A DNA stretch of 64,000 nucleotides from assembly GCA_905612295.1 (NCBI GenBank), contig CAJQRN010000007.1, forward strand, positions 1 through 64,000, given 5' to 3'. Positions 17,685 to 25,692 of the stretch are shown piece by piece. A program made the translations under genes and the position numbers. The notes beneath the pieces were generated by a model that worked only from the letters and a program-made list of their open reading frames with translations, made no database searches and was not told the origin of the DNA. Numbering within the stretch: position 1 is the stretch's first letter; every line of letters begins with the position of its first letter. Origin of the DNA: an uncultured Candidatus Nitrosopumilus sp. (GTDB taxonomy: Archaea; Thermoproteota; Nitrososphaeria; Nitrososphaerales; Nitrosopumilaceae).

Positions 17685-18701
17685 TCAAATAATGCCAACA
17701 AGATTAGCTAATTCTTTTCTGCATGCAGCTCCAAGTTTTTCAGCAGCATCCTCAGGAGATACATCATTTAAGAAAACACCATATCCACGTTCTAATCCAG
17801 ACCAAGGTTTGGTAATTGGATAAATTTCAATATGCCAGTGAATTTGTCGAGTGTTTTTCTTTTCAGGTGAAAGATGAAAAGCAAAATTATAAGCAACTCC
17901 TTTGACAGTATTAGACAATCCACCCAAAGTTGCTCGTAAAATTAGAGCCAAGTCATTAATTTCTTTTTGACTAATTTTTGAAAAACTAGTGCTGTGTTTT
18001 TTTGGAGCAATCCAAAATTCATAAGGATATGACGGAGCCCAAGGAGAAAAAGCAATGAAACCATCAGTCTGAAGAATTTGTCTAGGTCCACTAAGTTCTT
18101 CATTTATAGTCTGACACATATGGCAAACTCCTTTTTCATTCAAAATTTTATGAGTAGCCTCGGCCTCAGATTCTATAACAGGAGGAATAGTTGAAAAAGT
18201 TAGGATATTCAAATGAGGGTGTGGATTAATATTTCCAGCCAATTCACCGCTATCACCATAAATTGAAACATATGTTACACTTTTTTGAGTATAAAGCCAC
18301 CTCAATCTATCTTGAACAACAACTAAGACATTTGACCATTGTTCTGGAAGAATTGTTGCAAATGTATCCTTAGGATTGGGGGATGCAACAATTACGTAGT
18401 GATATCCATATGCCGGTTCACTGTAAAACGGTTTATCGCTGTAAGAATTTTCAGTTTCAATTGAAACAATAGGATTTTTACTTTCAAAAACACGAATAGA
18501 CCAATCTTTAACATAATCATCTTCATTATCTTGAAGACGTTGTAAGACACCATCTTTTTCAACAAGAGATAAAACAGATGGATTTGTCATGGACTCGTTA
18601 CCAGGAGCAAAAGGAGATTTTTTAGGATCAACAACTTTATCAATTTTTTTTGAAACAATCATAAAACGTTCAGAAACATAATCCTTACGCATATCACCCA
18701 T
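17685..18701 (-). CDS. Galactose-1-phosphate uridylyltransferase-like protein (HIT superfamily)
   Basis: This is a 338-residue GalT-family protein of two HIT-like halves. The active-site segment reads NINPHPHLNI (His161-Pro-His163-Leu-Asn165), and the second half has QIHWHIEIYP. GalT enzymes transfer a nucleotidyl group between sugar phosphates through a His nucleophile. The canonical motif is HPHXQ; here Gln is Asn. A CX2C pair (VCHMCQ) could bind zinc. This may be a uridylyltransferase or a nucleotide-sugar phosphorylase with other specificity. It is close to the nucleotidyltransferase/GNA1 pair, consistent with sugar-nucleotide metabolism. Confidence 0.78.
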   Translation of the reverse strand: MGDMRKDYVSERFMIVSKKIDKVVDPKKSPFAPGNESMTNPSVLSLVEKDGVLQRLQDNEDDYVKDWSIRVFESKNPIVSIETENSYSDKPFYSEPAYGYHYVIVASPNPKDTFATILPEQWSNVLVVVQDRLRWLYTQKSVTYVSIYGDSGELAGNINPHPHLNILTFSTIPPVIESEAEATHKILNEKGVCHMCQTINEELSGPRQILQTDGFIAFSPWAPSYPYEFWIAPKKHSTSFSKISQKEINDLALILRATLGGLSNTVKGVAYNFAFHLSPEKKNTRQIHWHIEIYPITKPWSGLERGYGVFLNDVSPEDAAEKLGAACRKELANLVGII

Positions 18702-18886
18702 AATGGTAATTCAATGTGATTGTATCTTAAAACGTTTTCTGAAATTAAATCAAAAAAAATAGAAAAATGTAAAAAGATGTATGGTGAAATTTATTTTTAA
18801 AATTAAAATTTGAAAAAAATAAAATGATCGCAAATACATTGTAAGATTTAAAATAGAGATCAAAAATTTACCTAACAGGGTTTTAG

Positions 18887-20173
18887 ATGGATAATTCTAA
18901 AGTACAGATAATTTACGTTCTTTTAGATGGGGTAGGAGATCTTCCACATCCAGATTTAGATGGAAAAACACCATTAGAAGCTGCAAAAACACCCACATTG
19001 GATAAAATTGCAAGTAATGGCGTAATTGGTGAAGTAATTTCAGTAGGAAAAGGAATAGCACCAGAGTCAGACATTGCAGTTTTCAATATGCTAGGTTACA
19101 AATTTGACCATGCAGATTATGCAGGCAGAGGTGTAATAGAAGCAATAGGGGTTGGAATTGATTTTAAAAATGGAGATTTAGCATTAAGAGGTAATTTTTC
19201 AACATTAAATGAAGAAGGAGTAATCACAGATAGAAGGGCAGGCAGGCAGATTGCAAAAGAAGATGCAGATGGAATTGCAAAAGAATTAGAAGAAAAAGTA
19301 AAATTTTCAGATCCAGATGCAAAAATAGTGGTTGCGCCAACAATAGGACACAGAGTAACAATTAGAATTAGAACGTCATCTCAAAAATTATCATCCAGAA
19401 TAACAAATACAGATCCAGCATATAGTAACATTGGAGGAATGGGAGTAGCAAAAGCTGTTGGAGACTTTTCAAAAATTGAAAAATGTGTACCGTTAGACGA
19501 TACAGAAAGTTCTAAATTTACAGCAAAATTAGTAAATGAATTTTCAGAACAAGCAATACAAATTATGAGGGAAAGTGAAATAAATAAAAAACGTAAAGAA
19601 GAAAATAAAAAACAACTTAGTTGTATCTTGCTAAGAGATGCAGGTAACAAATATCCAGATGTACAGATGATTAATGAAAAACATGAAATGCAATTTTCAT
19701 GCATAGTGGATATGCCAGTTGAAGTTGGAATTTCAAAAGTTCTCAAAATGAAAGCATTTGAAGCAGGAGGTTTAACAGATTATGAAGAAAAAGCAAAAGT
19801 TGCAGCAAAGGCAATGGAAACACAAAATGCAATATACGTTCATCTCAAGGGACCAGATGAATTTGGTCATGATGGAGATGCCACAGGTAAAATAAAAAAT
19901 ATAGAAGAAATTGATCAACGGTTTTTTAAAACACTTGTAGAAAATATTGATTCAAGTAAAGTTGCAATAATTATTTCAGCAGATCATTCAACACCATGTA
20001 TCATCAAAGGACACAGCGATGATCCAGTACCACTGGTAGTTTCAGCTGATTTTATTAAAAATGATGGCACGACAAGAATGACTGAAAACCAAGCAAAGAA
20101 AGGTAGTATAGGTTTACTTCAAGGTGCAGAAGTAATTACAAAATCTTTAGAATTAATTAGATCTCAAATATAA
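18887..20173 (+). CDS. apgM: Cofactor-independent phosphoglycerate mutase, archaeal type
   Basis: This is a 428-residue alkaline-phosphatase-superfamily enzyme that interconverts 3- and 2-phosphoglycerate. It begins QIIYVLLDGVGDLPHPDLDG with the first metal-ligand Asp. GIAPESDIAVFNMLGY carries the phosphorylated Ser. HLKGPDEFGHDGD and ISADHSTPCIIKGHSDDPVP supply the C-terminal metal ligands. Length and motif order are typical of archaeal ApgM. A stretch TTTAAAAT about 35 nt upstream may be its TATA box. It overlaps the convergent DUF309 gene by 17 bp. Confidence 0.93.
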   Translation: MDNSKVQIIYVLLDGVGDLPHPDLDGKTPLEAAKTPTLDKIASNGVIGEVISVGKGIAPESDIAVFNMLGYKFDHADYAGRGVIEAIGVGIDFKNGDLALRGNFSTLNEEGVITDRRAGRQIAKEDADGIAKELEEKVKFSDPDAKIVVAPTIGHRVTIRIRTSSQKLSSRITNTDPAYSNIGGMGVAKAVGDFSKIEKCVPLDDTESSKFTAKLVNEFSEQAIQIMRESEINKKRKEENKKQLSCILLRDAGNKYPDVQMINEKHEMQFSCIVDMPVEVGISKVLKMKAFEAGGLTDYEEKAKVAAKAMETQNAIYVHLKGPDEFGHDGDATGKIKNIEEIDQRFFKTLVENIDSSKVAIIISADHSTPCIIKGHSDDPVPLVVSADFIKNDGTTRMTENQAKKGSIGLLQGAEVITKSLELIRSQI

Positions 20174-20762
20174 TTAAATCATCTATTTGCTGCATTTCAA
20201 TAGATTTTTTTCTTATTCGTTCTACATCTATTGAATGATACATGGATGGAGATGTACCCAATTTTTCTAAAGCACGAGTTAACATTGCAACACCAATACG
20301 TAATTCATTTTCTTGAGCATGAGCATATGCAACTGCTACAAGAATAATTCCTTGAACTAATTGTTTTTCACGTCCAAAACACTGTTTCCAAACACCTTCA
20401 AATGCTTCATGACATTCCCAAAATCGCTCATGATTAAAATAAAAAATACCATCTTTAATTCCCTGATCTACTTCTATTTTTTCCTCAACTACATGTCGAG
20501 TATTATCTAAATCTCCAATAGGAATCAATTTTTCAACAAGGGAATCTACATTTTTTGTTTCAATTGCAACATCAAATTCAATAAAATTTGTAGCGACTCT
20601 AACAAGTCTGATATGTGCATCCATTCCAGATATCAGATCCCTAGATCTATGAAGTATTTCACGAGAATTTACAGGAATATGATTTTTATTTTTTAAATGT
20701 ATCAAATATCGCTCCATAGGATGTATTGACGGTATTTTCTTAAATTTCTTATGTAAATTCAA
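20157..20762 (-). CDS. DUF309-family protein with N-terminal extension
   Basis: This is a 201-residue protein. Residues 105-175 are a DUF309 helical domain with the typical HERFWECHEAFEGVWKQ and IILVAVAYAHAQ motifs. Its conserved His, Glu and Trp residues suggest a metal or ligand site, but the family has no assigned function. The first 100 residues are an unrelated, basic region. The longest frame starts at a TTG (20762); an ATG at 20717 (MERYLIHLKNKNH) is more likely, because it leaves room for the rps24e promoter on the other strand. Confidence 0.75.
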   Translation of the reverse strand: MNLHKKFKKIPSIHPMERYLIHLKNKNHIPVNSREILHRSRDLISGMDAHIRLVRVATNFIEFDVAIETKNVDSLVEKLIPIGDLDNTRHVVEEKIEVDQGIKDGIFYFNHERFWECHEAFEGVWKQCFGREKQLVQGIILVAVAYAHAQENELRIGVAMLTRALEKLGTSPSMYHSIDVERIRKKSIEMQQIDDLIIFEI

Positions 20763-20767
20763 CTAGG

Positions 20768-20775
20768 TTTATATG
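20768..20775 (+). promoter_or_regulatory. TATA box for rps24e
   Basis: TTTATATG is centred about 29 nt before the ATG at 20800. If this is the promoter, the in-frame ATG at 20773 lies inside the TATA box and cannot be the start, so the ribosomal protein starts at 20800. Confidence 0.5.
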
Positions 20776-20799
20776 AAATATCCAAAAGATTTTGGATAC

Positions 20800-21207
20800 A
20801 TGTCACTTATTCAAACAGTTTCAGATGTCAATAATGCTTTCTTATCAAGAAGAGAACTAACCTGTGATTTTGCAGGATTAGGAGGTAAACTCAAAACCAT
20901 GGAAGCAGTCGATATGGTCACAAAGGAATTCAAATTAGATGGAAAAGTTGTAATTTCAATGAGACTAAAAACACATGTTGGAATGTCAAAAGTAACAGGT
21001 ACTTTCTATGTTTATGATGATGAAGGATTAGCAAAAAAACACGTTAATCCAACAATTTTTTCAAGATTAGAAAAAACTAAAGCAAAAATAGCTGAGGTAG
21101 AAAAAGCAGCCGCAGAGAAAGCTGCAGCAGAAGCACCAGCAGCAGAAGCACCAGCAGCAGAAGCACCAGCAGCAGAAGCACCAGCAGCAGAGGAGAAAAC
21201 AGAATAA
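20800..21207 (+). CDS. rps24e: Ribosomal protein S24e with low-complexity tail
   Basis: This is a 135-residue small-subunit protein. The S24e core is residues 1-90, with DVNNAFLSRRELTCDF, VDMVTKEFKLDGKVVI and GTFYVYDDEGLAKK. The last 40 residues are an Ala/Glu/Pro tail of repeated AAEAP units, which is not in the family core. An upstream ATG (20773) would add nine residues, but it overlaps the TATA box. The gene overlaps rps27ae by 1 nt, the usual archaeal pairing of these two proteins. Confidence 0.88.
   Translation: MSLIQTVSDVNNAFLSRRELTCDFAGLGGKLKTMEAVDMVTKEFKLDGKVVISMRLKTHVGMSKVTGTFYVYDDEGLAKKHVNPTIFSRLEKTKAKIAEVEKAAAEKAAAEAPAAEAPAAEAPAAEAPAAEEKTE
21124..21194 (+). repeat. Tandem 15-bp repeat coding for AAEAP
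   Basis: A 15-bp unit (GCAGCAGAAGCACCA) is repeated four to five times with almost no change at the 3' end of rps24e. Base-level identity points to recent slippage, so copy number may vary between strains. Confidence 0.85.
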
Positions 21208-21392
21208 TGCCTGTAGAAAAAAAAGGTAGTAAAGGTTCTAGTCCAAAAGTATACAAATATTTTAAAATTGATGGAGATAAAACAACAAAACTTAAGAAAA
21301 ATTGTTCAAGATGTGGGAAAGGAGTAGCTATGTCAGAACATAAAGATAGAAACACCTGCGGTAAATGTGGGTTAACAGAATTTAAACAATAA
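21207..21392 (+). CDS. rps27ae: Ribosomal protein S27ae
   Basis: This is a 61-residue zinc-ribbon ribosomal protein of the 30S subunit. It has a basic N-terminus (MPVEKKGSKGSSPKVYKYF) and two CX2C pairs, NCSRCGKG and TCGKCGLTEF. The ubiquitin part of the eukaryotic fusion is absent, as is normal in archaea. Its ATG overlaps the rps24e stop (TAATG), so the two proteins are translated in tandem and probably in equal amounts. Length is typical. Confidence 0.92.
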   Translation: MPVEKKGSKGSSPKVYKYFKIDGDKTTKLKKNCSRCGKGVAMSEHKDRNTCGKCGLTEFKQ

Positions 21393-21418
21393 TAATAAAA
21401 ATTCTAAATAAATAAAAT

Positions 21419-22126
21419 TTAATATAATTTTTTCTTGTTAATTTTTGAGCTCTTTTCTTCTAACTGCTCAATTTTTGAAATAAATTTAGAATCAAGTTTT
21501 ATTTTAGACAAAGATTCAACAGATAATTTTACATTATTAGTATCTAAAGAAATATTGGATTTAGGTAAATCTTTGTCAGCCCAAAATTTTATTGTTTTAT
21601 CTTCAAGTTTATAATCACGAAATCCAGCAGGAAATTTTTTTGTAATATGATCCAATAACACTCTATCTTTAAAAACAGCTTTTGGTTCAAATAATCTTGT
21701 TTCATCACTGTAGACATTTTCAAATAGATTTCCAGAAATTTCATCAGAAATCAATTCCATTTTAGAAATTTTTCTTACTAATTCTAAAAAATGTAAAAAT
21801 TCATGAGCCAAAATAGCATGAATTGTACCCTTTAATCCATAAGCGATTAAAGGCGCAGTAATTTGTATTACAACTTGAAATTTTTCTTCAAACATAACAG
21901 GAATTGTTCTGGCAAATAAGATCCCATATTCATATGAATTTGAATTTGACGAAGAAAGTACAAGCGAAGGTTCAACATAAGCAACAGGGTATTGAATCCC
22001 AGATGCTTTTTCAATTCTATTTATTCCAGCAACAACGATAGGGAAACGCTTGAGGGTTAAATCATAGATATCATCAGGTATTAGACCCTTAGAATGTGCA
22101 TCTCTAAAACGTACTAAAGGATCCAA
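21419..22126 (-). CDS. Putative zincin-like metalloprotease, hypothetical
   Basis: This is a 235-residue soluble protein. Near residue 105 it has AILAHEFLHFLELV, which contains the HEXXH zinc-protease motif HEFLH; a downstream Glu (ELISDEISG) could be the third ligand. No other family hallmark is recognised. The N-terminal third contains AGINRIEKASG and PVAYVEPSLVLSS. There is no signal peptide or membrane helix, so it would act in the cytosol. The basic C-terminus ends in KINKKKLY. Protease activity is an inference from one motif. Confidence 0.65.
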   Translation of the reverse strand: MDPLVRFRDAHSKGLIPDDIYDLTLKRFPIVVAGINRIEKASGIQYPVAYVEPSLVLSSSNSNSYEYGILFARTIPVMFEEKFQVVIQITAPLIAYGLKGTIHAILAHEFLHFLELVRKISKMELISDEISGNLFENVYSDETRLFEPKAVFKDRVLLDHITKKFPAGFRDYKLEDKTIKFWADKDLPKSNISLDTNNVKLSVESLSKIKLDSKFISKIEQLEEKSSKINKKKLY

Positions 22127-22163
22127 CGCTAGAACTAGATAATTTTAATGTAAAAATGTTGAT

Positions 22164-22265
22164 TTATGAAGATCTAGGCTTTCCGCGTTTTGCATGTTTA
22201 ACTTTACGTCTATTTTCGCTTTGATCAGCACGTCTTTGATGTTTACCTGTTTTTCTCATTGGCAT
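22164..22265 (-). CDS. 33-residue very basic protein
   Basis: A 34-codon frame lies in the gap between the metalloprotease-like gene and pus10. The peptide begins MPMRKTGKHQRRADQ and ends KHAKRGKPRSS. Nearly half of its residues are Arg, Lys or His, and it has no aromatic residues. Its composition resembles small ribosomal or RNA-binding proteins. The start is fixed by ATG at 22265, preceded by the palindrome GTAAATTTAC. I do not recognise a family. Its location among translation genes supports an RNA-related role, which is only inferred. Confidence 0.65.
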   Translation of the reverse strand: MPMRKTGKHQRRADQSENRRKVKHAKRGKPRSS

Positions 22266-22303
22266 GTAAATTTACAAAATTTCGGGGTAGTTAATTGTTA
22301 TGA

Positions 22304-23446
22304 TCAAACCTCAATATCGTGAAAATCAAATTCTTCACACGTACATTTGCAGTTAAGGATATCTGAGATATTAGGAGAAACACCCCCACTCTCAATGAAT
22401 CTCCGTATAGGTAATCCACCTTCAACTTTCATAAATAGAGAAAAAGTACGTGTGGAGTGTTTTTTGTAACTTAGAGAGAAAATCTGCTTTTCAAAACGTT
22501 TTCCAGATTTTTCATAAATCATAACAGGATTATTGCAAATATTTTTTAATGTTTTTAGATATTGTGAATCAATAATACTTTTAGAAGAAATTTTAATCTC
22601 AATAGAAGAACTGAACAGAATAGGTTTTTGAGGAAATTTATCAATAATTTTTAAATTTTTAACTTTAATAGGATCAAGATCAATTGAAGTTAATTTTGAT
22701 GTTCTCTTATTTGGATGGTTGAGTTTAACAAAAAAGGGTCTGCCATTACCTAAAACAAGACTAGATTTATCCTCACCACCAATCCAAGTAAATTTTGTAG
22801 TAGTGCCACCAAATCTTTTAAAAAGATATAGTGAAATTATTCCCTCAATACTAGTAAATTCAGAAATACCGTGAAGTAGGCAAGTTCTACATCCATCACC
22901 ATTACAGTTTATGCAAGACTTTTGTTTTTGAGTAATTCCACGTATGGTCTTTACATATCGTCCAGAAAAAATAATAGGTTTAGAATATAATTGACAAGAT
23001 TCATTTTTAAAATTTATTAAAAAATGGATTTCAGGATCTAAAAAATCTAAAACTTTTTTTGTTTTTTTAGAAAAAGATTTACACAATTCTTTCGCAATAT
23101 CAGTTTTAACACTATCAGTTCCTGCTAGTTTGTATTTGGATCTAATGTAATCATCTCTATCAATAATAGAGGGTTTAACAGTAATTCCAATACCAAATGT
23201 ATGATAAGAATAATCAGACGTATAATCAATCATCATTTTTAAAAAATAATTTAGATTATCAAATAAATTCTTACAAATGAAACATTTTTGAGAAGATTCA
23301 AAATTTTTCTTTAATTTTTGGCCAAGAAGTTTATTTGAAGAAAGATGTAATTGTTTAGAAAATAACCGGCCTAAACAATGACAGCATAATTCATGATTTT
23401 TTAAAATATCATTTACGATAGGAATAATTTTTTGATATTCAGACAT
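22304..23446 (-). CDS. pus10: tRNA pseudouridine synthase Pus10
   Basis: This is a 380-residue archaeal Pus10, which makes pseudouridine 54/55 in the tRNA T-loop. The N-terminal zinc site has CCHCLGRLF and KCFICKNLF, followed by a THUMP-like region. A second Cys cluster (CINCNGDGCRTC) is near residue 180. The synthase core has the motif IGGEDKSSLVLGNGRPF at residues 222-238. Usual Pus10 proteins read GREDXDVR there: the likely catalytic Asp226 is kept, but the Arg and the DVR segment are changed. It is followed by the 33-residue basic protein. Overall identity is clear, but activity needs caution. Confidence 0.85.
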   Translation of the reverse strand: MSEYQKIIPIVNDILKNHELCCHCLGRLFSKQLHLSSNKLLGQKLKKNFESSQKCFICKNLFDNLNYFLKMMIDYTSDYSYHTFGIGITVKPSIIDRDDYIRSKYKLAGTDSVKTDIAKELCKSFSKKTKKVLDFLDPEIHFLINFKNESCQLYSKPIIFSGRYVKTIRGITQKQKSCINCNGDGCRTCLLHGISEFTSIEGIISLYLFKRFGGTTTKFTWIGGEDKSSLVLGNGRPFFVKLNHPNKRTSKLTSIDLDPIKVKNLKIIDKFPQKPILFSSSIEIKISSKSIIDSQYLKTLKNICNNPVMIYEKSGKRFEKQIFSLSYKKHSTRTFSLFMKVEGGLPIRRFIESGGVSPNISDILNCKCTCEEFDFHDIEV

Positions 23447-23470
23447 TTTTAAAGATATGATTAAAGAAAA

Positions 23471-24796
23471 TTATCCTAATCCCATTTTTCTAAGAGTACC
23501 TTGCATTTGACGACCTTTTGAGGCCTTCATTAAATTCTTAGAATTTTTATAATTTTTGACTAATTCTTTAACTTCACTCTCAGGCCATCCAGAACCACGT
23601 GCAATTCGTTTAATTCTAGATGAATTAAGTAAATCAGGATCTGCCTTTTCATCTTTATTCATGCTTTGAATTATGTATCTCCATTTTGAAACTCTACCTT
23701 CCATTTGATCGACTTGATCTTCTTTAACCATACCAGACATTCCAGGCATACTATCAAGAAGTCCTTTCAAAGAACCAACTTTGGTAACCTCCTCCAACTG
23801 ATAAAAGAAATCATCCATGTTCATTTTTCCACTTGAAATTCGTTTCATTCTAACATCATCACCTTCATTCTCCAATCTTTTTGCTAAATCCAATACAGCT
23901 TGAATATCGCCCATTCCAAGTAATCTACCAACAAACCTAGTTGGAGAAAATTTTTCTAAATCATCAATTCTTTCACCAGTACCAATGTACATTATTTGTG
24001 CACCAGTTGCAGCAGATGCTGCAAGTGCACCCCCACCCTTTGCAGAACTATCTAGTTTTGAAACTATTATACCGCCAACTGGAATAATTTTATGAAATGC
24101 TTCAGCTTGAGCGAAACATTGTTGTCCAATAGTACCATCAATTACAAGTAAACACAAATCAGGTTCTGCAACTTTGTTTATCCTCCCCATTTCTTCAAGT
24201 AAGTCATGTTCTTCTTTATGACGACCAGCAGTGTCAATTATAATTACATCAAGAGATTGACTTTCAAAATGTTTTAAACCGTTTTTTACAATATTTGGAG
24301 AGTCCTTATTATTTTCTTCACCGTAAACTTCAACACCAGATTTTTCACACATCATTTTTAGTTGGATTAAAGCACCAGGTCTATAAGTGTCAGCACCTAC
24401 AACGCCAACTTTCTGTCCTTGGCCAGTCAAAAATTTAGCAAGTTTTGAGGCCACAGTGGTTTTACCACTTCCTTGAATTCCCAATAAAATTATTTTATTT
24501 TGTTTTCCAGGTATAAAATTAAAATCAGATTCATTACCAAGTAATTTTGAGAGTTCGTCATAGAGAATTTTTACAATGTGATCTTTACGTGATAGGCCAG
24601 GAGGAGGGGTTTCATTTAATGATCGCTCCTCTAATCGTTTTGTAATTTCAAGAACTAATCGTACATTCACATCAGAAGTTAATAGTGCTCTTTGAACATC
24701 TTTACAAAGATCTTTAATTAGTTCTTCATCAATACCAGAAGATTTAAGGATCTTTTTGATTGCATCTCCTAATCCAGTTTTTAATCCATCAAGCAT
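23471..24796 (-). CDS. srp54: Signal recognition particle GTPase SRP54
   Basis: This is a 441-residue SRP54. The N domain helical bundle is residues 1-90. The G domain has GIQGSGKTTVASKLAKFL (G1), DTYRPGALIQL, DTAGRHKEE (G3) and SKLDSSAKGGGAL (G4/insertion region). The Met-rich M domain that binds 7S RNA and signal peptides is at the C-terminus, with PGMSGMVKED. It brings ribosomes making secreted and membrane proteins to FtsY. It overlaps dph6 by 8 bp. The partner SRP19 is encoded at 31207. Confidence 0.95.
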   Translation of the reverse strand: MLDGLKTGLGDAIKKILKSSGIDEELIKDLCKDVQRALLTSDVNVRLVLEITKRLEERSLNETPPPGLSRKDHIVKILYDELSKLLGNESDFNFIPGKQNKIILLGIQGSGKTTVASKLAKFLTGQGQKVGVVGADTYRPGALIQLKMMCEKSGVEVYGEENNKDSPNIVKNGLKHFESQSLDVIIIDTAGRHKEEHDLLEEMGRINKVAEPDLCLLVIDGTIGQQCFAQAEAFHKIIPVGGIIVSKLDSSAKGGGALAASAATGAQIMYIGTGERIDDLEKFSPTRFVGRLLGMGDIQAVLDLAKRLENEGDDVRMKRISSGKMNMDDFFYQLEEVTKVGSLKGLLDSMPGMSGMVKEDQVDQMEGRVSKWRYIIQSMNKDEKADPDLLNSSRIKRIARGSGWPESEVKELVKNYKNSKNLMKASKGRQMQGTLRKMGLG

Positions 24797-25478
24797 TGTA
24801 ATTTAATTCCGCATCCACTATTTCAAACCTTCCTCGATATCCATCCCAATTTTTTAGAAATTTATTAATTTTAATTGGATTAGAAAATAGAGGGCAATTA
24901 ATTACAAAAGTTTCAGCTTCACCACCTTCAAAATTTAAATTAAATCCAAATTTTGAAGATAGATTATGTAAAATTTCAATATCAGATTTTAAAATTAATT
25001 TTCCTAGCCATTTTTCATCTAAACCATCAGAAGATACAGTTATCATCATAAAATTAAAACCAGAGTCAAGTAAATCATCCATGTATTTTACAGGTTCAAG
25101 TTCCCATAATGGGGCCACTGGAATTAAATTTAATTTTAAACATAAAGTTTCAAATTGTTCTTTTTGGAATTTACTTTTAATTCCACCATGAAGTAATCCA
25201 TCAATTTGAAATTGGGCTTTTGCCTGTAGGAGTAAATTCTCAATTGTAATTAATTCATCACTAGTGTCATCAGAACTAGAGATAGCAGTTAATTGTGGAA
25301 TATCCATAGATTCAGATTGTAATTTAGTCCATTCTAAATTGGGATGATGTAAAAGATGACTTTCATCGGATTTTGGAAAGATACTCAATAAACATACAAC
25401 GTCATGGCCTTGTTTTTTAGCAACATGAATAGCATATGTGCTATCTTTTCCACCAGAAAAAAGACAAGCTAATTTCAT
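24789..25478 (-). CDS. dph6: Diphthine-ammonia ligase
   Basis: This is a 229-residue ATP-pyrophosphatase-fold enzyme of the Dph6 family. It performs the last, ATP-dependent amidation in the synthesis of diphthamide on elongation factor 2. The PP-loop LFSGGKDSTYAIHVA is at residues 7-21. The Dph6 features HGGIKSKFQ, PVAPLWE and FEGGEAETFVINCPLF follow. The length fits the single-domain archaeal form. It precedes srp54 with an 8-bp overlap, so the two are probably cotranscribed. The upstream gap contains a C/D box RNA. Confidence 0.9.
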   Translation of the reverse strand: MKLACLFSGGKDSTYAIHVAKKQGHDVVCLLSIFPKSDESHLLHHPNLEWTKLQSESMDIPQLTAISSSDDTSDELITIENLLLQAKAQFQIDGLLHGGIKSKFQKEQFETLCLKLNLIPVAPLWELEPVKYMDDLLDSGFNFMMITVSSDGLDEKWLGKLILKSDIEILHNLSSKFGFNLNFEGGEAETFVINCPLFSNPIKINKFLKNWDGYRGRFEIVDAELNYNA

Positions 25479-25526
25479 AATCTAATAAAAAAACAGCTTA
25501 ATAAAATTCTAAAATGTATTGAAAGA

Positions 25527-25589
25527 GATGCTTCAATACTCATAATCGTCATCACAAATCAGACGGCTTTTCCAACAATCATCAGCATC
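25527..25589 (-). ncRNA. C/D box guide sRNA
   Basis: The minus strand carries all parts of an archaeal C/D box RNA in 63 nt. A closing stem GATGCT/AGCATC flanks box C (CTGATGA, 25579-25585), D' (CTGA, 25559-25562), C' (GTGATGA, 25549-25555) and a variant D (TTGA, 25533-25536). D' and C' are 3 nt apart. The D guide, CGATTATGAGTA, is complementary to UACUCAUAAUCG; the fifth base from box D pairs with the first C of CAU, that is C34 of elongator tRNA-Met. The D' guide includes TTGGAAAAGCCGT with an unidentified target. The gap between dph6 and aif5A has no better explanation. Confidence 0.82.
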
Positions 25590-25692
25590 CACAATATTTG
25601 TAAATATCAGTGATTTTAGTGCTATGATTAAAATAAAAATATAATTATTTTTGTAATTAAATAAATAAAAATATTTTTGTAAAATTATTAGC

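Noticed and set aside
21077-21355. Leu/Val-rich minus-strand frame opposite rps24e and rps27ae
   Set aside because: It is the mirror of the GCAGCAGAAGCACCA repeats; both opposite genes are certain.
25533-25592. A 19-codon GTG frame (VDADDCWKSRLICDD...) between dph6 and aif5A
   Set aside because: The same bases are fully explained by C, D', C' and D boxes with a closing stem. Rare codons for this genome (AGC, CGT, CTG) also argue against a peptide.
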